Below, piece after piece: positions 1 through 7,524 of a stretch of 20,044 bases of DNA. A program made the position numbers and the translations under genes. The stretch is from Methanobacteriaceae archaeon (GTDB taxonomy: Archaea > Methanobacteriota > Methanobacteria > Methanobacteriales > Methanobacteriaceae), in the NCBI GenBank assembly GCA_017883605.1, contig JADGNH010000019.1:1-20044 (forward strand), given 5' to 3'. Under the pieces are notes generated by a model. That model was not told the DNA's origin and ran no database searches. It was given only the letters and a program-made list of their open reading frames with translations. Position 1 is the first letter of the stretch. Each line of letters starts with the position of its first letter.

Positions 1-160
1 TAAAGACAGATATGGTCTTTCCTGGCAAATCGTCCCCACAGTATTGAATGGAATGTTAAATGATCCTGATCCTGAAAAATCGCAAAGAGTTATGAGTGCA
101 ATGCTTAAAATGGATAAACTGGACATAGAAAAACTAAAGCAGGCATACCAGGAACAATAA
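1..160 (+). CDS. VOC/PhnB-like protein, C-terminal fragment
   Basis: An open frame enters from the left edge (first full codon at base 2) and ends at TAA 158-160, giving the last 52 residues. The tail has YGLSWQIVP near its start, then NDPDPEK and RVM..ML.M.K.DI. These are typical of the C-terminus of PhnB-like / 3-demethylubiquinone methyltransferase-like members of the VOC (glyoxalase/bleomycin-resistance) superfamily. Members of this group are small cytoplasmic proteins whose substrate is usually unknown. The metal or substrate residues lie outside the window, so no reaction can be assigned. Only about 70 bases separate its stop from the acetyltransferase ATG on the same strand. Confidence 0.72.
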   Translation, partial: KDRYGLSWQIVPTVLNGMLNDPDPEKSQRVMSAMLKMDKLDIEKLKQAYQEQ

Positions 161-232
161 TAAAAACTGTAACAAGATCAGTTTTATGATTTGACATGCA
201 CCCGAGACGCCCCTGCCATAAGAGAAATCATT

Positions 233-772
233 ATGAAAAAGAACAACACTCATGCCCCAGAGCAGCCCACTACGGATTTCATCGAAGACAGAAGCGCCGT
301 GACTTTATCAATCAAACGCCTTGGTCCTGGTGACGAGTCGATTCTCGAGCTCTTGGCAAATGAGGACTCCGACTTTGACCTCAAAGGACGAGGGGCGCCT
401 CTCGATCCGCTCAACCCTACCAAATCGCGCCGTTATCTCGAGAACCCTGCTGTGATTCACTGGGTAGCGGTCGAAGACAGCGTGGTCATCGGTCACCTCC
501 TTTGCATACTTCTGCCGTTGCGCGCTGGTGAAGGACAGGAGCTACTTCTATACGAAATCGGCGTGGGGAGCTCATGGCGCAGACATGGAATCGGGCGTGC
601 ACTGCTAGCCCATATGGAAATCTGGATGCAGAAGAACTGCGTTGGCTTGGTTTGGGTTTTAGCTGACAACCCAGTCGCGGTCGAGTTCTATCGTGCGTGT
701 GGTTTCACAGCTGAGAAGCCACAACCAGTATACATGTCGCGTGATATTGCCGCTGACAAGACTAAGATATAA
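233..772 (+). CDS. GNAT-family N-acetyltransferase
   Basis: A 179-residue cytoplasmic protein of the Gcn5-related N-acetyltransferase fold. The acetyl-CoA pyrophosphate loop is visible as RRHGIGRALLAHME, matching R-x-x-G-x-G/A. It follows the beta-strand LLLYEIGV and precedes the C-terminal NPVAVEFYRACGF motif that closes GNAT domains. The general layout and the early RLGPGDE segment recall AAC(3)-I-type aminoglycoside acetyltransferases, but the substrate cannot be read from sequence. A TTG at 191 is in frame upstream. I prefer the ATG at 233 because AGAGAAAT precedes it and the extra residues do not look like GNAT sequence. The gene is clearly GC-richer than its surroundings and uses codons such as CGC, TCG and CTC that are scarce nearby, which suggests recent acquisition. 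Confidence 0.82.
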   Translation: MKKNNTHAPEQPTTDFIEDRSAVTLSIKRLGPGDESILELLANEDSDFDLKGRGAPLDPLNPTKSRRYLENPAVIHWVAVEDSVVIGHLLCILLPLRAGEGQELLLYEIGVGSSWRRHGIGRALLAHMEIWMQKNCVGLVWVLADNPVAVEFYRACGFTAEKPQPVYMSRDIAADKTKI

Positions 773-964
773 AACGTGATGAACAGCCTGCACACGCCTG
801 AATATCGATTATTTTCTACTGCCACGCTGTAAATATGGAGAAGTGGGTGTCCAAGGTTGATGTATCGTCTTATGCGTTTGACAGCCAAGCTCAACTAAAC
901 TCAGGTACAAAAACTGATCTAAACTCAAATAGAGACCGATCTAAAAACTCAAGTACAAGAGAAA

Positions 965-982
965 GGGAGATCTAAATCTCCC
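965..982 (-). terminator. possible terminator hairpin after the flavoprotein gene
   Basis: GGGAGAT (965-971) and ATCTCCC (976-982) can pair around a 4-nt loop. On the minus strand the hairpin overlaps the stop codon of the flavoprotein gene and is followed by TTTCTCTT, a weak T-rich tract. The stem is perfect but short, so this is tentative. Confidence 0.35.
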
Positions 983-1538
983 TACCCACAGAAAATGCCT
1001 TTCCCAGAAATTTACCCATACCGTAGTAGGCAATGCCTGCTGGATCATATAAAAAAGGTTTTATTTTTTCTATGTCCGGATTCCCCTCAGCATCGGTTAA
1101 ACTCTTATCAACCTTCACATCCAATATTTCTCCGGTAAATTGGGTGTGTAATCCAAATTCCGCCCGGTGGATCAGTTTACATTCCAGGATAAGTGGAAAC
1201 TCCTCAACATAGGGGGCATCTACCAGTTCACTTTTCACGGCAGTTAAGCCTGCAGCAGAGAATTTGTCCCCATCTCTCCCTGAGGCTATTCCAAAATAGT
1301 CTGCTTCCTGGACATAAGTTTCAGAGGGGATGCTGATGGTGAAGGCCTCTTTTTTTACGATATTTCCATGGGTGTAGGTGGCTTCTCTTAAAGAAATTGA
1401 AACACAGGGCGGCGCAGAGCAGGAAATACCTCCCCAGGCTGCTGCCATGACATTTGGTTTTCCTGCTTTATCATAGGTTCCCACTATAAATACGGGTGTA
1501 GGATAGACAATAGTTTTTGCTCCTATAGATTTTTTCAT
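972..1538 (-). CDS. flavin reductase-like FMN-binding protein (flavoredoxin type)
   Basis: A 188-residue protein of the flavin reductase-like (PF01613/DIM6-NTAB) family. The start VYPTPVFIVGTYDKAGKPNVMAA, split here as VYPTPVFIVG and GKPNVMAAAWG, is the usual first strands of the split-barrel FMN fold, and CSAPPCVSISLR follows. Relatives bind FMN and act as flavoredoxins or small flavin reductases in the cytoplasm. The substrate is not deducible. An ATG at 1553 gives five more residues (MEEIN), but that ATG lies within GGAGGAG, a strong Shine-Dalgarno for the ATG at 1538, so I place the start at 1538. It lies 60 bases downstream of a nitroreductase on the same strand and is probably cotranscribed with it, making a two-flavoprotein unit. 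Confidence 0.87.
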   Translation of the reverse strand: MKKSIGAKTIVYPTPVFIVGTYDKAGKPNVMAAAWGGISCSAPPCVSISLREATYTHGNIVKKEAFTISIPSETYVQEADYFGIASGRDGDKFSAAGLTAVKSELVDAPYVEEFPLILECKLIHRAEFGLHTQFTGEILDVKVDKSLTDAEGNPDIEKIKPFLYDPAGIAYYGMGKFLGKAFSVGREI

Positions 1539-1598
1539 ATTTATCTCCTCCATTAAACTCTTAATGTATCAAATTTTTAATTAACATCAGTTTTAAAG

Positions 1599-2108
1599 TT
1601 ACCATGCTTCATAACGTACTATTCCTTCTAATTTCTTCCGTTTCTTTGGCCCCAATTCATCGGCAGGATATCCCAGGGGTGTGAACACCAATGGAACCAC
1701 ATCTTCCGGTATATGCAGTACTTCACGGGCAGCTTGTGCGTCGAAAGCCGCTACCCAGCAGGTTCCCAGCCCCAGACTGGCTGCAGTCAGTATAAGGTGG
1801 TCCATGGCGATGGTGGTGTCCACTTCGGTGTAATTCTTTCCATCCCTGCGGGTCCATCCATCTAAAGGCTGTGCACATGCACAGATAACCAGTGGCCCCT
1901 GAGAAAACCAATCAGCCGGATAAATACGCCTTAAATCATCCTCCTTTCCCTCGGTTTCAATCACTATCAATTGAAATGGCTGTTTATTCACAGCGGTAGG
2001 GGCAAAACGTGCCGCCTCCAGTACCGCTTCTAATTTATCATCTTCCACCGGATCTGGTTTATATTTACGTACGCTGTATCTATTTTTAATTAATTCTAAA
2101 ATTTCCAT
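1599..2108 (-). CDS. nitroreductase-family FMN oxidoreductase
   Basis: A 169-residue member of the nitroreductase superfamily. The N-terminal RYSVRKYKPDPV gives the phosphate-binding Arg residues for FMN, APTAVNKQPF corresponds to the APSANNxQPW-type motif, and LGLGTCWVAAF is the usual glycine-rich late motif. Members form FMN homodimers that use NAD(P)H or another donor. The length is at the short end of the family, as in many archaeal versions. GGAG sits about 9 bases before the ATG. A TATA-like stretch on the minus strand near 2175-2190 would give a leader of roughly 45 nt. It probably leads a short operon with the downstream flavin reductase-like gene. Confidence 0.88.
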   Translation of the reverse strand: MEILELIKNRYSVRKYKPDPVEDDKLEAVLEAARFAPTAVNKQPFQLIVIETEGKEDDLRRIYPADWFSQGPLVICACAQPLDGWTRRDGKNYTEVDTTIAMDHLILTAASLGLGTCWVAAFDAQAAREVLHIPEDVVPLVFTPLGYPADELGPKKRKKLEGIVRYEAW

Positions 2109-2426
2109 ATGTTCAACTCCAATTAGTGCAGGAATTTTTTTTAAAATGTAGTATCCACATTAAATTTTGATCATGAAAATATAAAAAATTTGTTCAAATC
2201 ATCAATGAAAGAATTAACCAAAAGAGTTGAGTTATAATATCATAAATAAATTGAAACAGAAAACATTGATATCATCACAAAAAACATTGATATTTTTATG
2301 ATGATATAGTGTTTTAGGTATGGTATTAAGGCATAAATATTTATATAACAATTGTTAATGTAGTGAATGCTATATTAATACAGATATATTAATGGAGCTA
2401 TAAAACAGTCGATTATGTGTTTTAGT
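2109..2426. other. 318-base gene-free region between nitroreductase and tRNA-Cys
   Basis: AT-rich DNA with no supportable gene. It holds the minus-strand promoter of the nitroreductase (T/A run near 2175-2190) and a 13-base direct repeat AAAACATTGATAT at 2260-2272 and 2281-2293 (21-nt period). TATCATCA and TGATGATA form an inverted pair around the second copy. There is also the palindrome at 2345-2358, and TATA-like sequences near 2371 and 2385 that could serve the tRNA. Confidence 0.6.
2345..2358. promoter_or_regulatory. operator-like palindrome, site A
   Basis: ATAAC-AATT-GTTAA, containing the perfect 12-bp palindrome TAACAATTGTTA. It abuts a TATA-like stretch (TTTATATA just upstream on the plus strand). 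It lies about 70 bases before tRNA-Cys and about 237 bases from the divergent nitroreductase start. The same motif recurs in this window before other sulfur-related genes. Target gene and regulator are inferred. Confidence 0.5.
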
Positions 2427-2498
<72 letters not shown>

Positions 2499-2556
2499 TC
2501 ATTATAATTAAAAGATAATAAAAGCTTTGAACGCTTAAAATTAATAAAGACCCTTT

Positions 2557-2564
2557 TTTATATA
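2557..2564 (+). promoter_or_regulatory. TATA box for cysS
   Basis: TTTATATA within a T6-ATATAAAT stretch lies 64 bases before the cysS ATG. Archaeal spacing would put transcription start near 2585-2590, giving a leader of about 40 nt. The T-tract just before it could also end the tRNA transcript. Confidence 0.5.
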
Positions 2565-2627
2565 AATGTTTGAATATCAATTCAATCACGGAGATTGTAA
2601 TTATAATATAACACCCAGGGATGGCTT

Positions 2628-4088
2628 ATGATAAAGATATACAACACCATGACCCAGAAAAAGGAAATATTCAAGGCCATGCACGAAAATAGGGTCAAAT
2701 TGTTTGTCTGTGGTCCCACGGTTTATGATGATTCTCATATTGGACATGCCCGGACTTATATATCATTTGATGTTATAGCCCGCTATTTTAAATATAGAAA
2801 TTTCAGCGTTTTTTACCTGCAAAACATTACCGATATCGACGATAAAATAATTAAAAGAGCTCTACAGCTTGGTGTTGAACCGGTTGAACTTGCCCGGAAA
2901 TTTGAGAGGAGATATCTGGAAGATATGCATTTATTAGGGGTTGAAAATGTAAATTTCTACGCCCGGGCCACAGAACACCTGCCTGAAATAATAAAACAGA
3001 TAGAAACCCTGATAGACAAGGGTTTTGCCTATGAAACAGAAACAGGAGTTTACTTTGACGAATCCAGAGTTGAAGATTTTGGAAAACTTTCCCGGCGTAA
3101 TGTAGAGGATTTAACTGTGCATAGAGTAAACCTGGATAAAACCAAAAGAAACCCGGGAGATTTTGCCCTCTGGAAAAAAAGGGATGAGAAACCGGTATGG
3201 GATTCACCATGGGGTTTAGGGAGGCCGGGGTGGCACATTGAAGACACCGCTATCACCGAGGAGTATCTGGGCCCCAGATATGATATTCACGGAGGCGGCT
3301 TGGATCTGATATTCCCCCACCACGAGGCAGAGATCGCCCAGATGGAGGCCGTGTCCGGAGAAAAACCCATGGTACGCTACTGGATGCACACCGGTTTTTT
3401 AAATGTGAGCGGAGAGAAGATGTCCAAATCTTTGGGCAACTTCATCACCATTCGGGATCTGTTAAAAGAGTACGAGCCAGAAGTTTTCCGCTTCTTTGTT
3501 CTGTCCACCCACTACCGGAGCCCTATTGATTTCAGCGAATCTGCTCTGGAACAATCTAAAAACAGTTTAGAAAGGATTTATAAGTTAGTTGAGACTATAA
3601 ATGAGCGGATTAAAGCAGATATTTCCCAGCCGAATCAGGAAGATGATATTTCTCAAAAGAATCAGGAAGATGATATTTCTCAAAAGAATCAGAAAGATGA
3701 CATTTCTCAACTAAACCAGAAAGATGTTGATTATAACAATAAACTGCGCGATGCAAAAAATAAATTTTTAAAGGCCATGGACAATGATTTCAACACACCC
3801 GATGCGTTGTCTGTTATTTTTAATTTTATAAGAGATATAAACCGGGGAATAAACAATGGAGATATTTCTAAAAATGTTTTGATTGAGGTAAAAAAGTTTT
3901 TAATGGAAGTTGGGGATATTCTGGGCTTTGATTTCTCTCGAAAAACCGGTGCAGATGATAAAACAACAGATCTGGTTGAAGTGATGGTTGAGATAAGGGA
4001 AAAGCTTCGGGAAAGGAAGGATTGGGAGCTTTCTGATCTGATAAGAAGTAAATTAAGGGATTTGGATATTATTTTAGAAGATAAATAA
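2628..4088 (+). CDS. cysS: cysteinyl-tRNA synthetase
   Basis: This 486-residue class I aminoacyl-tRNA synthetase charges tRNA-Cys. Signature HIGH is at residues 37-40 and KMSKS at 264-268; HGGGLDLIFPHHEAE (221-235) is the CysRS-specific segment. By alignment to the E. coli zinc ligands Cys28, Cys209, His234 and Glu238, the residues here are Cys28, Asp206 (in WHIEDTA), His231 and Glu235, so one Cys is Asp. I recall HIEDTA in other archaeal CysRS, so this may be a lineage trait. Residues 331-366 are four copies of a 9-residue unit, DISQxNQxD, between the catalytic core and the C-terminal helical tRNA-binding region, and account for the length above the usual roughly 460. The start is supported by CysRS homology from residue 1. 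Many Methanobacteriales charge tRNA-Cys through SepRS/SepCysS instead, so a canonical CysRS here is informative. Confidence 0.97.
   Translation: MIKIYNTMTQKKEIFKAMHENRVKLFVCGPTVYDDSHIGHARTYISFDVIARYFKYRNFSVFYLQNITDIDDKIIKRALQLGVEPVELARKFERRYLEDMHLLGVENVNFYARATEHLPEIIKQIETLIDKGFAYETETGVYFDESRVEDFGKLSRRNVEDLTVHRVNLDKTKRNPGDFALWKKRDEKPVWDSPWGLGRPGWHIEDTAITEEYLGPRYDIHGGGLDLIFPHHEAEIAQMEAVSGEKPMVRYWMHTGFLNVSGEKMSKSLGNFITIRDLLKEYEPEVFRFFVLSTHYRSPIDFSESALEQSKNSLERIYKLVETINERIKADISQPNQEDDISQKNQEDDISQKNQKDDISQLNQKDVDYNNKLRDAKNKFLKAMDNDFNTPDALSVIFNFIRDINRGINNGDISKNVLIEVKKFLMEVGDILGFDFSRKTGADDKTTDLVEVMVEIREKLRERKDWELSDLIRSKLRDLDIILEDK
3618..3725 (+). repeat. 27-bp tandem repeat x4 inside cysS
   Basis: Four contiguous in-frame 27-bp units (3618-3644, 3645-3671, 3672-3698, 3699-3725) encode DISQPNQED, DISQKNQED, DISQKNQKD and DISQLNQKD. 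The period keeps the reading frame. Divergence is only a few bases per copy, so the expansion is fairly recent. Confidence 0.93.
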
Positions 4089-4143
4089 GAATTGATTAAA
4101 AGCGGCTTTTTATGGTTTCAAATTTGCAGTGAGGATGCAAAAG

Positions 4144-4199
4144 TTTATATATAAATTATAACAATTGTTATAACTAATTGATTATATAACACGTGTTAA
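4144..4199 (+). promoter_or_regulatory. promoter of the FAD/E1/Hdr cluster with two operator-like palindromes (sites B and C)
   Basis: A TATA box (TTTATATATAAA, 4144-4155) runs straight into the perfect 18-bp palindrome TTATAACAATTGTTATAA (4156-4173). A second palindrome, ATAAC-ACGT-GTTAA (4186-4199), lies 28 bases on, centre to centre. Site B would cover the region between TATA and transcription start, the classic place for an archaeal repressor. The first gene starts at 4325, so the leader is about 150 nt. Confidence 0.6.
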
Positions 4200-4229
4200 G
4201 TCAATTGTAGCTTATAAAATGGTTTTCAA

Positions 4230-4271
4230 ATCAGCTGGAAATTATAAATAATCAGCTGGAAATTATAAATA
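4230..4271. repeat. perfect 21-bp tandem duplication in the cluster leader
   Basis: Two identical 21-bp units (4230-4250 and 4251-4271) begin ATCAGCTGG and end ATAAATA. They lie in the untranslated leader ahead of the FAD oxidoreductase. Each contains the palindrome CAGCTG. Confidence 0.9.
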
Positions 4272-4324
4272 TGTTAAATCAAGGGAATATTTACATTTAA
4301 AATCCATCCTAAAAAGTGAAATTT

Positions 4325-5704
4325 ATGACCTTTGATGCAATAGTAGTGGGAACAGGTGCTGGAGGTGCAACAGCAGCCAGAGAACTTTCCAAAGAAGGAT
4401 TGAAGGTTCTCGTTCTGGAGAAAGGTAAACCTTATAAAGCGGGAACTGCCGCAAACCACATCCAAAATATAGATATGGACTTTAAATTAAAAAAAAGGTC
4501 AAAAAATTCTGAATATGACTTTTTGAATTATCCTCCTGATTTAATGTATATTGAGGGAGCGGGCGGCACCACCCCAGTTTCCCTGGCCAATGCCTGTTAC
4601 TCCTGTAGTGCCTGTTACTCTAATTCAGCTATATCTCAACTCAAAAGTCATGATCTAAATTTATTTGAAGAACTGATAGAGGCCAGTGGAGACCTGAAGG
4701 TCAGTCCCCTTCCCTCTAATTTCATGGGTCCAGCCACTTTAAAAATAGCTAAGGCCAGTGAAAAGCTGGGATTTGTAGTGGAATCCATGCCCAAATTTAT
4801 TGACTTCACCAAGTGTAATAACTGCGGATTATGCATCAAAGGCTGCACCAGAGGCGCCAAATGGGATGCCAACCATTTCATAGAGGAAGCTGCCGTTAAT
4901 GGAGCAACAGTACTGTGGAACTTCGAAGTTCTCCAGGTTCTTCACCACGAACAGGTCACCGAAGTTGAAGGCAAAACAGAAGATGGAAAAATAAAGAAAT
5001 TCGAAGCCAAAAAAGTTATACTGGCCGCAGGTTCCCTTAACACCCCTCATATTCTTCGTAATTCAGGAATCTCACACGGTGTTGGAAAAGGACTTTTCAC
5101 AGATTTATTCATAACTGTGGGTGGTTACTTGAAGGATTGCCGGCTAAATAAGGAAATTCCAATGGGAATTAAATCAGAATTCGGGCCTTACTTTTTATCT
5201 CCCCATTATTCCAATCAATTGTTACCTATCATCCAAAAAAGAGGATTTTCTGCCCAACCAGAGGATTTGCTGGGCATAATGGTCAAAATAGCAGACGAAG
5301 CCAATGGCATACTTTATCCTGACGGAAAAATTGAAAAACCACTCACCACAAGAGATATTAATCTTTTAAAGGAAGGATACGATAAATGCGTCCAGATACT
5401 GGTGGAAGCCGGGGTGGATAAGTCCAGCATAGTTTCCACACCAATCAGAGGGGCCCATCCTGGTGGAACAGCTGCCATGGGTCGGGTGGTTAACAAATCC
5501 ATGGAAACCAGGATAAAAGGCCTTTTTGTAGCAGATGCCAGTGTGATACCACGGGCACCAGGCAGACCGCCCATACTAACCCTGACGGCCATTGCCAAGA
5601 GAGTGGCTAAAAATGTCATTCAGGAGATAGAATTGGAGGAGATAGACCTCAAAAATAAAAAATCCCATAAAACAGATGTTTATGGAGATATTCCATCACA
5701 TTAA
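4325..5704 (+). CDS. GMC-like FAD oxidoreductase with an inserted [4Fe-4S] motif
   Basis: A 459-residue soluble flavoprotein. The N-terminal DAIVVGTGAGGATAARELS is a Rossmann FAD-binding GxGxxG motif, followed by VLVLEKG with the ribose-binding Glu. GAGGTTPVS, the late GAHPGGTAAMG and the C-terminal FVADASVIPRAPGRPP resemble the glucose-methanol-choline oxidoreductase layout. A ferredoxin-type CNNCGLCIKGC (about residues 164-174) is inserted in the middle, and CYSCSAC (about 91-97) adds three further cysteines. Such proteins pass electrons between FAD and an Fe-S partner; the substrate is unknown. A GTG at 4316 is in frame, but GTGA there fits a ribosome site for the ATG at 4325. It heads a same-strand cluster with E1-like, HdrC, HdrB and HdrA genes, 207 bases before the next gene. 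Confidence 0.78.
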   Translation: MTFDAIVVGTGAGGATAARELSKEGLKVLVLEKGKPYKAGTAANHIQNIDMDFKLKKRSKNSEYDFLNYPPDLMYIEGAGGTTPVSLANACYSCSACYSNSAISQLKSHDLNLFEELIEASGDLKVSPLPSNFMGPATLKIAKASEKLGFVVESMPKFIDFTKCNNCGLCIKGCTRGAKWDANHFIEEAAVNGATVLWNFEVLQVLHHEQVTEVEGKTEDGKIKKFEAKKVILAAGSLNTPHILRNSGISHGVGKGLFTDLFITVGGYLKDCRLNKEIPMGIKSEFGPYFLSPHYSNQLLPIIQKRGFSAQPEDLLGIMVKIADEANGILYPDGKIEKPLTTRDINLLKEGYDKCVQILVEAGVDKSSIVSTPIRGAHPGGTAAMGRVVNKSMETRIKGLFVADASVIPRAPGRPPILTLTAIAKRVAKNVIQEIELEEIDLKNKKSHKTDVYGDIPSH

Positions 5705-5911
5705 CCTTCAATTATTATTCTATATCTAAAAATTAATTTCAAGTTCAAATTTAAACAGAATGGCAGTGAATTTAACAGAAATTTTCAATAATTAAACAGA
5801 ATCTCGGTAAATTAAACAAAAATTCAGTAAAAGCTATAAAAAATTCAATAAATTTCATAAAAAATTCAATAAATAAAAATTTCATAAAAATTCCAGACGG
5901 AGATCAAAATT
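5705..5911. repeat. degenerate short tandem repeats in the 207-base gap before the E1-like gene
   Basis: Four imperfect units of about 20 nt, consensus TTAAACAGAATnTCAGTAAA, run from 5751 to 5831. A second set based on ATAAAAAATTCAATAAA follows from about 5837 to 5890. GGAGAT, the ribosome site for the next gene, ends the tract. No terminator or convincing separate promoter is visible, so the upstream and downstream genes may still share a transcript. Confidence 0.65.
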
Positions 5912-6922
5912 ATGATGAACCGGTATTCAAGGCAGATAATATTACAAAATATTGGAGAGGAAGGTCAGGAAAAACTCTTAAAAAGCAGTGCAGCCATAGT
6001 GGGCTGCGGGGCCCTGGGAACAGTGGCGGCCAACAATCTGGCCCGGGCCGGTGTGGGTAAAATATCCATCATAGATCGGGATTTTGTGGAACTGAATAAC
6101 CTGCAAAGGCAGATGCTTTTTGATGAAGCTGATGTGGGAGCACCGAAGGCCATGGCCGCCGCCCAGAAAATTAAAGATATCAACTCCCAGATAGATGTGG
6201 AGCCGGTGGTGAAGGATCTAAACCATACCAATGTGGAAGACATTCTGAAGGGAGTAGATGTGGTTCTGGACGGGACGGACAATATCCAGACTAGAATGCT
6301 GATAAATGATGTATGCGTTAAAGAGGGTACTCCCTGGATTTACACCGGCGCTATTGGAACCTCAGGAATGACCATGAATATTCTGCCAGATAAAGCCTGT
6401 TTACGGTGCCTCTATCCAGTCACCCCCAAAATAGGTTCCCTTCCCACCTGTGATACTATGGGAGTTTTAAATACCATAACCGTAATCATGGGCTCTATGG
6501 AAAGCACCGAAGCCCTAAAAATATTACTGGATAATAATAAACAGGGCACAGATAGTAGTTTATTGGTATATGATGCCTGGAACAACTCCTTTGATGATGT
6601 AATCGTCAGAAAAAATGATGAATGCGAGTGCTGCGTGAAAGGCAACTACGGATATTTGGATACCGAGGATAGGGAAGTGATTACATCACTTTGCGGGAGA
6701 AACGCCATTCAGATAACCCCCGCAGATCCCAAAGAAATATCTTTAGCTGAAATGGCTTCTAAACTAGAGCCTTTAGGAAAGGTGAAAAGCACTGATTTCA
6801 TTCTGATCTTCAAAACAGAAAAAGAGGAAATATCCTTATTTAAAGATGGAAGAGCAATAATTAAGGGTACCAATGACGAAAAAGTGGCCAGGTCATTATA
6901 TGCGAGGTATATTGGGACATGA
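5912..6922 (+). CDS. ThiF/MoeB/HesA-type E1-like adenylyltransferase
   Basis: A 336-residue protein of the E1/ThiF family, which adenylates the C-terminal Gly-Gly of a small ubiquitin-like carrier (MoaD, ThiS, SAMP) so that it can take sulfur. RYSRQIIL at the N-terminus, the nucleotide loop VGCGALG (30-36), NNLQRQ (62-67) and DGTDN (120-124) are canonical. CLRC (163-166) and C238/C241 supply the four zinc cysteines. Cys180 in LPTCDTMGVL sits where ThiF/MoeB carry their catalytic Cys. Residues 250-336 are an extra C-terminal domain as in longer archaeal/bacterial homologues; there is no rhodanese domain. GGAGAT precedes the ATG by 7 bases. Its stop overlaps the hdrC start as ATGA, so the two are translationally coupled. 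The MoaD-like protein at 14857-15132 is a candidate partner. Confidence 0.9.
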   Translation: MMNRYSRQIILQNIGEEGQEKLLKSSAAIVGCGALGTVAANNLARAGVGKISIIDRDFVELNNLQRQMLFDEADVGAPKAMAAAQKIKDINSQIDVEPVVKDLNHTNVEDILKGVDVVLDGTDNIQTRMLINDVCVKEGTPWIYTGAIGTSGMTMNILPDKACLRCLYPVTPKIGSLPTCDTMGVLNTITVIMGSMESTEALKILLDNNKQGTDSSLLVYDAWNNSFDDVIVRKNDECECCVKGNYGYLDTEDREVITSLCGRNAIQITPADPKEISLAEMASKLEPLGKVKSTDFILIFKTEKEEISLFKDGRAIIKGTNDEKVARSLYARYIGT

Positions 6923-7524
6923 AAACCCTTAAAATGGAAAAAAATGTTTTGGAGCTTGCAGAGTCCATAAATCAGGATTTAAAGGCTTCAAAGGATATGG
7001 GCCTCCTTAAATGCGGTCAATGTGGAATGTGTACATCTACCTGCCCAGCAGCCAGACACTCTGACTATGATCCCAGGGAAATGGTTAAAAGAGTCTTGGA
7101 AGGAGATGAAGAAGTTTTGAGGGATGATATCATCTGGAATTGCTTCTACTGCTACACCTGTCATAGTGTTTGTCCGGTTAACAACAGTCCCTGCCTGATA
7201 ATTCAGATTTTAAGACAGAAATCCATTGATGATGGTGCAGGTTTAGAAAAGGTTGCATCATTTCTAGCCTATGGTGACAGTTTCCTGGAGTTTGGTATTG
7301 GATCCATACCTCACGATTTTTTTGACAACCTTCTGGAGGATTTTGGAGATGGTTGGCTTGATTTGAAGCTTAATCTGGATGATATCAGGGGGGAATTAGG
7401 TTTAGAGGGATATGTTTTACCTGAAAAAGCTTTATGTGAAATTAAAGATATTTTAGAGAAAACAGGGTTTAAAGAAAGACTGGATAGGATAAGGCGATTT
7501 AAAAATGAAGCAAATACCATGTAA
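6919..7524 (+). CDS. hdrC: HdrC-like iron-sulfur subunit
   Basis: This 201-residue protein resembles heterodisulfide reductase subunit C, the two-cluster electron wire between HdrA and HdrB. Both [4Fe-4S] motifs are complete: CGQCGMCTSTCP (Cys 32, 35, 38, 42) and CFYCYTCHSVCP (75, 78, 81, 85). SDYDPREMVKRVLEG between them is typical of HdrC. The C-terminal 90 residues, rich in Asp, Leu and Glu, are less conserved. No membrane segment is visible, so it is the soluble type. It starts within the ATGA of the E1-like gene and overlaps hdrB by 20 bases, so the three genes form one translational unit. This is a paralogue outside the usual methanogenic hdr context; the substrate need not be CoM-S-S-CoB. 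Confidence 0.92.
   Translation: MKTLKMEKNVLELAESINQDLKASKDMGLLKCGQCGMCTSTCPAARHSDYDPREMVKRVLEGDEEVLRDDIIWNCFYCYTCHSVCPVNNSPCLIIQILRQKSIDDGAGLEKVASFLAYGDSFLEFGIGSIPHDFFDNLLEDFGDGWLDLKLNLDDIRGELGLEGYVLPEKALCEIKDILEKTGFKERLDRIRRFKNEANTM

Noticed and set aside
191..232. TTG start at 191 for the GNAT protein
   Set aside because: The extra 14 residues look unlike GNAT sequence, and the ATG at 233 has a plausible ribosome site.
3618..3725. Possible CRISPR-like array because of regular repeats
   Set aside because: Units are contiguous, 27 bp and in frame, with no spacers; this is a protein-coding tandem repeat.
4082..4115. Terminator after cysS (AAAAGCGGCTTTTT)
   Set aside because: The arms meet with a one-base loop, so a hairpin cannot form well; only the T-tract might contribute.
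5912..6922. Naming the E1-like gene moeB or thiF
   Set aside because: No molybdopterin or thiamine genes are adjacent, and the family does not reveal the carrier partner.
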